Positions 43,436 to 52,611 of a stretch of 64,000 nt of DNA are shown here, piece after piece. The notes under the pieces are model-generated. The model worked only from the letters and a program-made list of their open reading frames with translations. It was not told the DNA's origin and ran no database searches. Each line of letters starts with the position of its first letter. Position 1 is the first letter of the stretch. The stretch spans positions 62,001-126,000 of the forward strand of contig JAFRRF010000034.1 of NCBI GenBank assembly GCA_017428245.1. The letters run 5' to 3'. The translations under genes and the position numbers were made by a program. Source of the DNA: Bacteroidales bacterium. Lineage in GTDB: Bacteria; Bacteroidota; Bacteroidia; Bacteroidales; UBA932.

Positions 43436-46400
43436 TTATTTCACGATCGTGATCTTTTCGTTCACGGGATCGTAGATGATGGCGAAGTTCGTCAGGTCGC
43501 CGACGTTGATGTTGTCGCCGCCGGCCACGGCGTCGAAGGCCGTACCGGCTTCGGTGAACACACCGCCGCGGTTGACATCCCAGCCACAGCCCTGGCGGAT
43601 CTTCCACCCGCCGGCGATTGTCTGGTTGTATGCCACCCAGGCAGCACCGTCGAACATCATGAAGACGTCGCCGCCCCAGCTGTTGAAGTCACCGATCAGA
43701 CCCCAGAAGGCCGTCGTCACGGTGAGTTTCTCGTTCGTCGGGTCGTACACCACCATATAGGTTCCGTCAGCGGGAACCTTGATGTTGTTGCCACCGGCCA
43801 CGGCGTCAAAAGGCTCGCCGACCGTAACCAGGTCACCGCCGCGGTTGACGTCCCAGCCCGCATCCCAACGGATCTTGATTTCGTCGGTCGTGGTGAGCGC
43901 CACGGGGATGCTGTACCATTTGCCGTCGGAGGCGAGGTTCATCGGAACGTCGCCGCCCCAGCCGTTGATGGTGCCGATCACACCCCAGCCGAGCGTGCCG
44001 AGGGTCTCGTTGTTGGCGTTGTAGACCACCTTGAACTTGCCGGTCAGGCCCACGTTGTCACCGCCGGGAACGGCCGCCACGAACTGGCCGACCGCCGTCG
44101 GGGTCGCACCGCCGCGGTTGACGTCCCAGCCACCGTCGAAGCGGACCTTCCAGCCCGCCTCGCTGATTTCAAGCACGTCGCTCATCCAGATGCCGGGCAT
44201 GACCTCGGTCATCGCATGGTCCGTACCCCAGTCGCCGTTGACGCCGATCACGCTCCAGACCTTCTTGGCGTTGGTCACGGTGATCTTCTCATTCTGCGGA
44301 TCGTAGGTCACCACATAGGTACCTTCGTCGACCTTGATGTTGTCGCCGCCGGCCACGGCGTCGAACGGCTGGCCAAGGGCCTCCATCACACCGCCGCGGT
44401 TGTCGTCCCAAGCGAAGTTCTTGCGGAGCTTGAACTCACCGGAGATGGCGGTTTCCGGGCTGACCCAGACACCGTCGACGAGCGTCATCTCGACGTCGCC
44501 GCTCCAGTCGTTGAACGCTCCGATCAGGCTCCAGACGGTACCGTCGGAAACCATCAGCGTCGGTTCGGCGCCGCTCAGGTCGAGCGTCAGCAGCCAGAAA
44601 CCGGGGGCCAGCTTGATGTTGTTGCCGCCGGCCACGGCCGCGAACGGCTCGCCGAGGGCCACGAAGTCGCCGCCGTAGTTATTGTCCCAGCCGCCGTCCT
44701 TGCGCCATTTGAACTCGGTGTCAGCTTCCACGTTCACGCGGACCGTCCAGACGCCGTTGTTCTCCGTGGCCAGGACATCGTCGTTCCAGTTGCCGTTCAG
44801 GCCGATGACGTTCCAGCCGCGGACCGCCTTTTCGACCAGGATGGTTTCAGCCGTCGGATCGTAAGTCACAATATAGTTGCCCGCCTCGACGTTGATGTTG
44901 TCGCCGCCGGCCACGGCCGGGAACGGCTGGCCGAGGGCCTCCATCACACCACCGCGGTTGTTGTCCCAGCCGTGGTTGTAACGGAGCTTGAACTCACCGG
45001 AAATGGCCGTGAAGGGGCTTACCCACTTGCCGTCGACGAGTTCCATGTCGATGTCGTGATCCCAGTCGCCGTTGACACCGATCAACGACCATACACTGCC
45101 TTCAGAAATCGTGATGGTCAGGGCCTCGGTATCGAGGACGACCTTCCAGAAGCCGGCGCCGATCTTGACGTTGTCGCCACCGGCGACAGCCGCGAACGGC
45201 TGTCCGAGGGCTTCCATCACGCCGCCGTAGTTCTCATCCCAGCCGCCGTCTTTGCGCCACTTGAATTCCGTATCGCCTTCGGCCGTGATGTAGGCCGTCC
45301 AGACGTTGCCGTTCTGGGTCGCAAGAATGTCGTTGTCCCAGTCGCCGTTCAGGCCGATGATGTTCCAGCCGGTCACAGGTTCCGGTTCCGGACCCGGTTC
45401 GGGACCGCCGATGATGCCGGAAACCTTGGCGCCCGTCGTCTCGGAAACCTTGGCCGTACCGGCGCCCGGATTGACGAAGAGGTCGTAAGACCCTTCGGCG
45501 CCGACCTTGATGTTCGGACCGTCCTGCGTGACGGAGAATTCGCTGTCAAGACCACCGAAATCACCGCCCATGTTCACGGTCCAGGAAGCATCCTGACGGA
45601 ACTTGAACTCGTCGTCCGCGGCCAGGTTGACGCCCAGCGCCACGTGCCACGTGCCGTCGGAGATCATCGCGATGTCGCCGTCCCAGCTGATGCCGTGTTT
45701 CGACAGGGAACCGATGACCGACCAGTTGCTCGTTTCGGTATAGTCCGGATACGGGTCGAAGGCCTCGGTGATCCAGGCGGTTCCGTTGTCCGGGTTGACG
45801 AACAGGTCGTAATAACCGTCGGCACCGACCTTGATGTTCGGGCCGTCCTGCGAGACGCTGAACACGTTGTCGAGCGAACCGAAGTCACCGCCCATGTTCA
45901 CGCCCCAATCCTGGTCCTTGCGGAACTTGAATTCATCACCGGCGAAAAGCTGCACGTGTGCGGCCACGTGATTGCCGGCTCCGTCGGTCCACATCTGGAG
46001 ATCCTTGTCCCAGCTCATTTCATAGGCCGACAGGGAGCCGATCACCGACCAGTCGCTGTCTTCCACATAATCGATGTAAGGGCTGCCCTTCGGGATGGTC
46101 ACCTCGAAGTCCGTGACGGAAATCTTTTCCTTGGAATCGACGTGTCCGTTGCGGCCGTTGTCCTGCGCGGGATTCTGCATCGTGGCGCGGACGATGGCTT
46201 CGAAGGAGACCTTCTGGCCTTCCTGGTAACCCATCGACAGGAACAGGTTGCTCAGGGCCGTGGCACTCACGGTAAGGACGTTGTCCTTGTTGGCCGAGGA
46301 GATGACCTTGTTGACGGCCTTGCCGTCAAGTGAGGTAATGACAACCATATGGTTGACCGCCATCTTATCGTTGAAACCCGCGTTGAACTTGCCGGGGGTA

Positions 46401-46558
46401 TAGTTGATCGTGAGGGCCTTGGCGCCCATCTCATAAGAGCCGATCACCGGTGCGGTGGCCTTGGAGGAATCGAACGTGGCGAAGTTCTCTTCGGGGAAGC
46501 AGGCCGTGGCCATCAGGGCGATCACACCTGCAAACAGAATGGAAAATAATTTCTTCAT
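43436..46558 (-). CDS. SusE/SusF-like surface lipoprotein with nine tandem starch-binding-like modules
   Basis: 1040 aa; lipobox ATAC at Cys 20. Residues about 25-160 are a SusE-like N-terminal domain. Nine modules of about 90-95 aa follow: 169-265, 278-372, 398-486, 489-577, 581-672, 675-764, 767-855, 857-949 and 951-1040. Each begins [GVF]W-x-[VIL]-IG and contains GGxxxxxG and GGDN(I/V)-type turns and aromatic residues suited to glucan binding. A linker GGPEPGPEPEPVTG separates modules 2 and 3. Known SusE has two and SusF three such modules, so nine is exceptional. It is the last gene of the Sus operon. Confidence 0.88.
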   Translation of the reverse strand: MKKLFSILFAGVIALMATACFPEENFATFDSSKATAPVIGSYEMGAKALTINYTPGKFNAGFNDKMAVNHMVVITSLDGKAVNKVISSANKDNVLTVSATALSNLFLSMGYQEGQKVSFEAIVRATMQNPAQDNGRNGHVDSKEKISVTDFEVTIPKGSPYIDYVEDSDWSVIGSLSAYEMSWDKDLQMWTDGAGNHVAAHVQLFAGDEFKFRKDQDWGVNMGGDFGSLDNVFSVSQDGPNIKVGADGYYDLFVNPDNGTAWITEAFDPYPDYTETSNWSVIGSLSKHGISWDGDIAMISDGTWHVALGVNLAADDEFKFRQDASWTVNMGGDFGGLDSEFSVTQDGPNIKVGAEGSYDLFVNPGAGTAKVSETTGAKVSGIIGGPEPGPEPEPVTGWNIIGLNGDWDNDILATQNGNVWTAYITAEGDTEFKWRKDGGWDENYGGVMEALGQPFAAVAGGDNVKIGAGFWKVVLDTEALTITISEGSVWSLIGVNGDWDHDIDMELVDGKWVSPFTAISGEFKLRYNHGWDNNRGGVMEALGQPFPAVAGGDNINVEAGNYIVTYDPTAETILVEKAVRGWNVIGLNGNWNDDVLATENNGVWTVRVNVEADTEFKWRKDGGWDNNYGGDFVALGEPFAAVAGGNNIKLAPGFWLLTLDLSGAEPTLMVSDGTVWSLIGAFNDWSGDVEMTLVDGVWVSPETAISGEFKLRKNFAWDDNRGGVMEALGQPFDAVAGGDNIKVDEGTYVVTYDPQNEKITVTNAKKVWSVIGVNGDWGTDHAMTEVMPGIWMSDVLEISEAGWKVRFDGGWDVNRGGATPTAVGQFVAAVPGGDNVGLTGKFKVVYNANNETLGTLGWGVIGTINGWGGDVPMNLASDGKWYSIPVALTTTDEIKIRWDAGWDVNRGGDLVTVGEPFDAVAGGNNIKVPADGTYMVVYDPTNEKLTVTTAFWGLIGDFNSWGGDVFMMFDGAAWVAYNQTIAGGWKIRQGCGWDVNRGGVFTEAGTAFDAVAGGDNINVGDLTNFAIIYDPVNEKITIVK
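43439..46054 (-). repeat. Nine-fold tandem repeat of about 270-290 bp within the susE/F-like gene
   Basis: The DNA encoding the nine modules is repetitive; blocks such as those reading out VMEALGQPF and AVAGGDNIKV recur with few changes. Modules 3, 4, 5 and 6 are the most alike, forming an alternating pair pattern (GWN…LNG and VWSLIG). Confidence 0.8.
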
Positions 46559-46566
46559 CGTAGTAT

Positions 46567-46572
46567 CCTCCT
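46567..46572 (-). promoter_or_regulatory. Shine-Dalgarno-like AGGAGG before susE/F
   Basis: AGGAGG on the minus strand, eight bases upstream of ATG 46558. Most starts in the window have no such sequence. Confidence 0.55.
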
Positions 46573-46573
46573 A

Positions 46574-48121
46574 TCAATATCCCTTGTTCTGGGAAAGTTT
46601 GTTGTTGGCAAGCCGGTCGGAATCCGGAATCGGGAAGAGGGTGCGGAAGTCCTCCACATCCTTGCCGTCCTGGACGCCGCCCTTCCACTGCCAGTTGTAA
46701 CCGGAAGTGAACTTGCCGAAGCGGATCAGGTCGTTGCGGCGCCAGCATTCCTGGTAGAGTTCGCGGCCGCGTTCGTCGAGGATCTCGTCGAGGTTCAGCG
46801 AGGTGACAGTCGACAGGCCGGCACGGACGCGCACCTGGTTGAAGGCGTTCAAGCCGTCGCACGAGGAACCGCGGGCCTCGCATTCGGCCGCCATCAGCAG
46901 CACGTCGGCATAACGCATCATCGGGAAGTCGGTGTCGACAAAGCCGAGCTCCTGGCCCGGATTTTTGTCGCTTTTGATGTTGCGGAACTTCATGAAGGCG
47001 TAACCGTTGGTGAACTCGCCGATGTCGTCGATGCTCTTCTGCTGGGTAGCGGTGTAGAAGAGGTTACGGGCATCGTTTGCGCTGAATTTATCGTAGAACT
47101 CGGGCGTGGTGCGGAGACCGCCCCAGCCGGAGGAAATACCCAAATCCTCAGGATTCATCTCGCCGCCCGTGGAGGCGAAGATCAGGTAGTTGGTCGCACC
47201 GTAGCTGGTGGTGTTGACACCGTCCTGCTCCACGGCGAAGATGATCTCGTCCGTGCAGCGGTTGTTGTCGGCCAGGAAGAGTTCCTGATACGGGCTGAAA
47301 TTGCCGGCAGACGTGGTGTGCAGGGCATAGCCGCTGCTCATCAGCTTACCCAGCACCTGGGCGCACTTGTCGTACATTTCCGTTCCCGTATAGACCTTGG
47401 CGTTGAGGTACAGCTTGGCGAGCAGGAACATGGCCACGCCCTTGTCGGCGCGGGCATACCCGTTGCCGCGGGGAGCGGCGAGCGCGCTGTTGTCGATCAG
47501 GTCGTTCAGTTCCTTCTCGAGCCACGTGAACAGGTCGGCACGCTGGATCTGGTCGGGGAAAGCGCCCACCACGGAGCTCTCGTCGGCGAACGGCACGTTG
47601 CCGAAGTTGTCGATGGCGTGGAAATAGGCGATGGCGCGGAGCACGCGGGCCTCGGCGATGTACTCTTCCTTGTTGGCAAAGGTCACGTCGGAAGCCATCG
47701 CTTCGCGGATGAACTCATTGGCGGCGGACACCTGCATGAAGATGCGGGAGTAGAACGCATAGATGAACGTATCGTCCGTCGTCCAGTTCATATAGTGGAA
47801 ATTCTTGATGGTCTGGTCGTTCCAGCCGCAGACCGACTCGTCGGTCGTCAGTTCGCTGTGGTGATACAGGCCGCGGATGTACTGCGACGCACCGCCGTCG
47901 AGGCCGGAGATCGAAGCGCTGCCGTTGGCGCCGTAGTAACCCGACGTGGCAAAGCCGGTATAGACACCTGCCAGGAAGGAGGTGAAGGCCGCTTCATCCA
48001 CGAGGGCCTTGTCGGCCGTGTTGGCGTTCGGGTCGATCGGCGTGACGTTGAGGTCACCGATGCAGGAGGTCAGCGCTGCAGAAATGGCAAGGATGCCGAA
48101 AATATATTTGATCGTTTTCAT
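46574..48121 (-). CDS. susD: SusD-like starch-binding lipoprotein
   Basis: 515 aa RagB/SusD family lipoprotein with lipobox LTSC at Cys 19. The N-terminal TPR-like helices (TADKALVDEAAFTSFLAGVY, AANEFIREAMASD, YIAEARVLRAIAYFHAIDNFG) and the C-terminal block RNDLIRFGKFTSGYNW are typical of the family. SusD forms a lid over the SusC pore and captures starch at the cell surface. It lies 13 bases after susC and 15 bases before susE/F, in one operon. Confidence 0.95.
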   Translation of the reverse strand: MKTIKYIFGILAISAALTSCIGDLNVTPIDPNANTADKALVDEAAFTSFLAGVYTGFATSGYYGANGSASISGLDGGASQYIRGLYHHSELTTDESVCGWNDQTIKNFHYMNWTTDDTFIYAFYSRIFMQVSAANEFIREAMASDVTFANKEEYIAEARVLRAIAYFHAIDNFGNVPFADESSVVGAFPDQIQRADLFTWLEKELNDLIDNSALAAPRGNGYARADKGVAMFLLAKLYLNAKVYTGTEMYDKCAQVLGKLMSSGYALHTTSAGNFSPYQELFLADNNRCTDEIIFAVEQDGVNTTSYGATNYLIFASTGGEMNPEDLGISSGWGGLRTTPEFYDKFSANDARNLFYTATQQKSIDDIGEFTNGYAFMKFRNIKSDKNPGQELGFVDTDFPMMRYADVLLMAAECEARGSSCDGLNAFNQVRVRAGLSTVTSLNLDEILDERGRELYQECWRRNDLIRFGKFTSGYNWQWKGGVQDGKDVEDFRTLFPIPDSDRLANNKLSQNKGY

Positions 48122-48134
48122 ATCTCACGCTGAA

Positions 48135-51113
48135 TTAGAAGTTGAACTTGAGACCGAGCACGAAGGTCCGCGGACGCGGATACATCGTGCCGTCGATACC
48201 GCCGTACACCTCAGGGTCGATACCCTTGTACCGGGTCAGGGTGTAAATGTTCTGGACCGTACCGAAGACATTCAGGGAGGCGTAGTTGTCGGCGCCCATC
48301 TTGAAGAGTTTCGGGAACGTGTAGCCCACGGTGAAATTGTCGAACTTGAGGAACGACGCATTGGAGATGTAGTAGTCCGACGTGTACTGGGCCTGCGAGA
48401 AATAGGAATCCCAGGCCGACATCAGGCGGTTGCCGATGAAGCTGTTGGTCCACAGGTCGGCCAGCATCTCGGTGTCGGAAGCCACGTTGTTGTACATCCA
48501 GTTGCCGAGGGAGGCGTGACCCGAAAGGGCGGCCGTCCAGTTCTTCCAGCTGAAGTTGGTGTTGAAACCGAAGGTGAAGTCGGCGAAAGGCTTGTGGTAG
48601 AAATACTTGTCGTCAGCGTTGATCGTGCCGTCGTTGTTGCGGTCCACATACACGCCGCTGATCGGGCGGCCCTGCTCGTCGTACACCTGCTGATAGACAT
48701 AGAAGGCGTTCATCGGGTGACCGACCTGGTACATCTGCACGTTGTTGCCGGTACCGCCGGAAACACCGCCCGTCTCGACGCCCGTGGCGTCATCCTCGGA
48801 TGCGGTCAGTTTGGTGATCACGTTGTAGTTGTACGCCACGTTGAAACCGGCCGTCCAACTCATGTCCTTCTTTTCGATCAGGATACCGTTCAAGCCCAGC
48901 TCGACACCCATGTTGGTCATGTTGCCGATGTTGGTGTTGAGGTAGTTGGTCAGGTTCGAAAGGGCCGGCACCGGAATGTAGTTCAGGATGTCGCGGGTGT
49001 CACGCTTGTAGACATCGAGATTGGCCGTCAGACGGTCGTTCCACATACCGAAGTCCACACCGGCGTTGTAGGTCGTCGTGGTTTCCCAACGGAGGTCGGC
49101 ACTGTAGCCCAATGCGGAGATCGGGGTGATGAGCTTGTCGTTGAAGAAATAGTACGAACCGAGCTGGTTGGTGAGGAACTGGGCGAAAGTGTCGTAGTAG
49201 CCGCCCACGGACTGCTGTCCGGTCTCACCCCAGGAGAGACGCAGCTTCAAGGTGCTGAGCATTCCGTCCTGCGGCATGAAGTCTTCTTTCATCACGTTCC
49301 AGCCCAAAGCCACGGACGGGAAGTAGCCCCACTTGTGGTTCTGGAAGCGCGAGGTGCCGTCGGCACGCATCGTCGCCGTGACCAGGTACTTGTCGGCATA
49401 GGTGTAGTTGACACGGCCGAAGAAGGAGATCAGGTAGAGTTCGCCCTTGCCGATGGATTCGCCAAGTGAAGCGTGATCCTTGAGGCGATGGCTCGTACTA
49501 TTGCTTTCGTTGTAGAAGTGCTGCCAGGAATAACCGGCCATCAGGTCGACGTTGTGCTTGTCGAAGGTCTCGTTGTAATCGCCGTAGAACTCCAGCGTGG
49601 TGTTGCGGCGTGAATAGTCGTAATCCGTGTGGGCTCCAAGGCCTGATTGGTTCGTATTGTGGAACGAAGCTTCGGAGTTCTCTGCTATCTCAGTGACACC
49701 CTTACTCTTCGCCCAGTCGATACCGAGGTTGAGGTTGAAGCGGAGCGCTTCGAAACCGTGGACCTTGTAGTCGAACTGTGCGTTGCCGATGAAGCGGTAT
49801 GCGTTGGCATAGTCCGTCTTCGCGTCGAGCAGGGCCACCGGGTTCATCGTCGCCATCGTGTTGATATTGCCCTTCTGGTCGAACCAAGCAGTGTAGCCGT
49901 TCAGGTTGTAGCCACCAATGTTGTTGTACACAGGTTTGGTTGGATCGTAGTGGTTGGCCGCGCCGATGGCATCCTGATTCGCGTACTGGTTGTAGGCGTA
50001 GGTGCCCTTTCCGTTAAGATTGACGGTCAAATGGTTTTCCAGGAAACTCGGCGAGAGGTTGAGCGATGCGGTGGCACGGTCCATCTGCGAGCCCTTGAGC
50101 GTACCGACCTGCTCGGTGTAACCACCGGAGACACGGTACGGCAGGAAGCTGCCGATCTTGCCGCTGATGCTCACGTTGCCGTCGTAGGTCGGAGCCATCT
50201 GGTAGATCTCACGCTGCCAGTCGGTGTCGTAGAGCACCTGCTTGCCGCCCTCGTAGATACCGAGGTTGGCTTCGGCGGCGGAATTCTCTCCGTAGAACGA
50301 GCGGATCAGGTTGACGATGTTCTCCTTGTCGAGCAGCTCGTTGTACTTGGCGATCGTGTTGACCGAACCCGTGAAATCGATGGCCACGTGCGGCATATTG
50401 CCCGCGGTCTTCGAGCCTTTCTTGGTGGTGATCACGATGACGCCGTTGGAAGCACGGGAACCGTAGATGGCGGTGGCCGAGGCATCCTTCAGGACGGTGA
50501 AGCTCTCGATATCGTCGGGATTGATGGAAGAAAGCGGATCGGACATGCCGCTGATGCCGTCGTTCGCCACAGGCAGACCGTCGATGACGATGAGCGGGCT
50601 CTGGTCGGCATTCAGGGATGATGTACCGCGGATACGGATCGTCGCGCCCGAACCCGGCATACCGGAACCGGCGGTAACGACCACGCCGGCGCTCTTGCCG
50701 CGCAACAGGTCGGCGGGCGTCGTGATCACGCCTTTGTTGATTTCGTCGGCCCGGACCGTCGAGACGGAACCGGTGAGATCGCTCTTCTTGACCGTACCGT
50801 AACCGATGACCACCACTTCGTCCAGGAACTCGTGGTCGTCCTCCATCACGATGTGGCCGGCCTGGCCCGCTTCGACCGTAACGGTCTTCAGGCCCAGGAA
50901 GCTGATCTCGAGAAGCGTGCTGGCGGACGGGACGTTGAGCGTCCACGCACCGTCGAGATCCGTCTGCACGCCGTTGCTGGTACCCGCTTGGATAACAGCA
51001 GCTCCGATCACCGGTCCGAACTTGTCTTCCACGACGCCTTTGGCAGTATACTGCGCAAAGGCGGTGGCCGAGGTCAGGGCCAGGATCGAAAGCAGAGTAA
51101 GAATCTTCTTCAT
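48135..51113 (-). CDS. susC: SusC-like TonB-dependent outer-membrane oligosaccharide transporter
   Basis: 992 aa. A signal peptide (ends SATAFAQ) is followed by a carboxypeptidase-regulatory-like domain (about 22-95), a TonB-box-like DEVVVIGYG near 114-122, a plug domain with GATIRIRGTSSLNADQSPLIVIDGLP and a large beta-barrel ending in FVLGLKFNF. This is the SusC/RagA architecture that imports maltooligosaccharides with energy from TonB. There is no -7 box in the 37-base gap to the upstream transporter gene, so both are probably co-transcribed. Confidence 0.96.
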   Translation of the reverse strand: MKKILTLLSILALTSATAFAQYTAKGVVEDKFGPVIGAAVIQAGTSNGVQTDLDGAWTLNVPSASTLLEISFLGLKTVTVEAGQAGHIVMEDDHEFLDEVVVIGYGTVKKSDLTGSVSTVRADEINKGVITTPADLLRGKSAGVVVTAGSGMPGSGATIRIRGTSSLNADQSPLIVIDGLPVANDGISGMSDPLSSINPDDIESFTVLKDASATAIYGSRASNGVIVITTKKGSKTAGNMPHVAIDFTGSVNTIAKYNELLDKENIVNLIRSFYGENSAAEANLGIYEGGKQVLYDTDWQREIYQMAPTYDGNVSISGKIGSFLPYRVSGGYTEQVGTLKGSQMDRATASLNLSPSFLENHLTVNLNGKGTYAYNQYANQDAIGAANHYDPTKPVYNNIGGYNLNGYTAWFDQKGNINTMATMNPVALLDAKTDYANAYRFIGNAQFDYKVHGFEALRFNLNLGIDWAKSKGVTEIAENSEASFHNTNQSGLGAHTDYDYSRRNTTLEFYGDYNETFDKHNVDLMAGYSWQHFYNESNSTSHRLKDHASLGESIGKGELYLISFFGRVNYTYADKYLVTATMRADGTSRFQNHKWGYFPSVALGWNVMKEDFMPQDGMLSTLKLRLSWGETGQQSVGGYYDTFAQFLTNQLGSYYFFNDKLITPISALGYSADLRWETTTTYNAGVDFGMWNDRLTANLDVYKRDTRDILNYIPVPALSNLTNYLNTNIGNMTNMGVELGLNGILIEKKDMSWTAGFNVAYNYNVITKLTASEDDATGVETGGVSGGTGNNVQMYQVGHPMNAFYVYQQVYDEQGRPISGVYVDRNNDGTINADDKYFYHKPFADFTFGFNTNFSWKNWTAALSGHASLGNWMYNNVASDTEMLADLWTNSFIGNRLMSAWDSYFSQAQYTSDYYISNASFLKFDNFTVGYTFPKLFKMGADNYASLNVFGTVQNIYTLTRYKGIDPEVYGGIDGTMYPRPRTFVLGLKFNF

Positions 51114-51150
51114 AGAAACTGCTTTTGTTAAACTTGATTATGGTTGTTGA

Positions 51151-52485
51151 TTATTGTTTATGGGAATCTTCATGGATGAACAGCACGCTTACGGCACCGC
51201 ACAGCAGCAGGACGCCCGCAATCACCAGCATGCCGGCCTGCGAACCGCCGATGGCCCGCAGCACCAGGCCGCCGATGGCGGCAGCCACGATCTGCGGCAG
51301 GCAGATGGTGCAGTTGAACAGACCCAGATACTCGCCCATATGCGAACTGCCCTTGAGCGCGTTGGTCAGGATCGAGAACGGCAGGGCCAGCATTGCGGCC
51401 CAGGCGAAACCGATCAGGAAATACGACACGAAGAGCAGGTACTTGTCGTGGATGAAGAACACCGAGATGAAACCGATGGCGCCGATCACCAGGCTCGTGA
51501 TGTAGGCGGCCCGGTTGTTCTTGAACTTCGGGATGAAGAGCGCCCAGCAGAGCGAGCCCACGGCCTGGATGGCGAAGACCACGCCCACCCAGTTGCCGGC
51601 GGCCTGGTAGCCTTCCGACACGACCTCTGTGGTGCCCCAGACATTCTTGGCGATGGCGCCGTTGGTATAGGTCCACATGAACAGGAACGCGGCCCAGCAG
51701 AAGAACTGCACCAGGCCCACGGTCCAGAAGGCCTTAGGAGCCTGCGCCAGCAGCTTGATGAAACCTTCCTTCTTGCCTTCCTGCTGTTTCTGCAGGTCGA
51801 AACCGTGGAATTCGGCATACTCCTTCGGCGGCATCTCCTTTACCTTCATAAAAGTATAGAGGACGCAGAGGATCAGGATGGCGGCGCCGCAGTAGAAGCT
51901 CCAGATCACCGAGTCGGGAATCACACCCTTGGGCGCCGTGTTGGCGATGCCGATCCAGGTGAAGAAGATCGGGAAGAGGTAGCCGAACAGCGAACCGGCG
52001 TTGCACAGGAAACTCTGGATGGAATAGGCCTGGGTCTTCTGCTTTTCATTGACCATGTCGCCCACCATCATCTTGAAGGGCTGCATCGCCACATTGATGG
52101 AGGTATCGAGGAAGATCAGGGAGAAGAGGCCGAACCACATCGCACCGTTGAGGCCCAGGAAGAGCCGCTGGCTGAAGTTCAGGCTGCCCGCGTTGGGCAG
52201 GAAGATCATCACCAGCACGGCGACGATGGCGCCCACCAGCAGATACGGCTTGCGGCGGCCCATCCTGCACCAGGTGCGATCGGACCAGTGGCCGATGAGC
52301 GGCTGGACGATCATGCCCATCAGCGGCGGAAGGATCCAGAAGAAACTGAGCTGGTGCGGATCCGCGCCCAGGGTGGCGAAGATCCGGCTGATATTCGCGC
52401 TCTGCAGCGCATAGGCGATCTGAACCCCGAAGAATCCGAAGCTCAGGTTGAACATCTGCCAAAACGAAAGGTTTCTTTTCTCCAT
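51151..52485 (-). CDS. GPH/SUT-like MFS sugar transporter of the Sus operon
   Basis: 444 aa with about twelve membrane helices. The start MEKRNLSFWQMFNLSFGFFGVQIAYALQSANISRIF and the loop IGHWSDRTWCRMGRRKPYLLVGA (motif A) identify the sucrose/maltose-type transporter group seen in Bacteroidota starch loci. It probably carries maltose or short maltooligosaccharides across the inner membrane. ATG 52485 was chosen because a -7 box lies 35 bases upstream and upstream in-frame starts fall within it. It is the first gene of the operon with susC, susD and susE/F. Confidence 0.9.
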   Translation of the reverse strand: MEKRNLSFWQMFNLSFGFFGVQIAYALQSANISRIFATLGADPHQLSFFWILPPLMGMIVQPLIGHWSDRTWCRMGRRKPYLLVGAIVAVLVMIFLPNAGSLNFSQRLFLGLNGAMWFGLFSLIFLDTSINVAMQPFKMMVGDMVNEKQKTQAYSIQSFLCNAGSLFGYLFPIFFTWIGIANTAPKGVIPDSVIWSFYCGAAILILCVLYTFMKVKEMPPKEYAEFHGFDLQKQQEGKKEGFIKLLAQAPKAFWTVGLVQFFCWAAFLFMWTYTNGAIAKNVWGTTEVVSEGYQAAGNWVGVVFAIQAVGSLCWALFIPKFKNNRAAYITSLVIGAIGFISVFFIHDKYLLFVSYFLIGFAWAAMLALPFSILTNALKGSSHMGEYLGLFNCTICLPQIVAAAIGGLVLRAIGGSQAGMLVIAGVLLLCGAVSVLFIHEDSHKQ

Positions 52486-52520
52486 GATACAATAGTTGAC
52501 TATAAGGCCAAATAAACTTC

Positions 52521-52528
52521 CAAAAATA
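52521..52528 (-). promoter_or_regulatory. -7 promoter box for the Sus operon
   Basis: TATTTTTG on the minus strand, 35 bases upstream of ATG 52485. Confidence 0.5.
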
Positions 52529-52599
52529 AACATTTTTTATAAAAGATTACGCTTTTTTTTCACGCGGGAAAAAAAGTGGTGCAATTCGTGGAAATTCAC

Positions 52600-52607
52600 T
52601 ATCTTTA
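52600..52607 (+). promoter_or_regulatory. -7-like box for the serine hydrolase gene
   Basis: TATCTTTA, one mismatch from TATCTTTG, ends 4 bases before ATG 52612, leaving essentially no leader. Confidence 0.4.
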
Positions 52608-52611
52608 TCGT

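Noticed and set aside
44216..46333. Long plus-strand open frame opposite the SusE/F-like gene
   Set aside because: It mirrors the nine-module repeat on the other strand (repeated VVAAGHGRERLAEG-like segments) and has no signal peptide or family resemblance.
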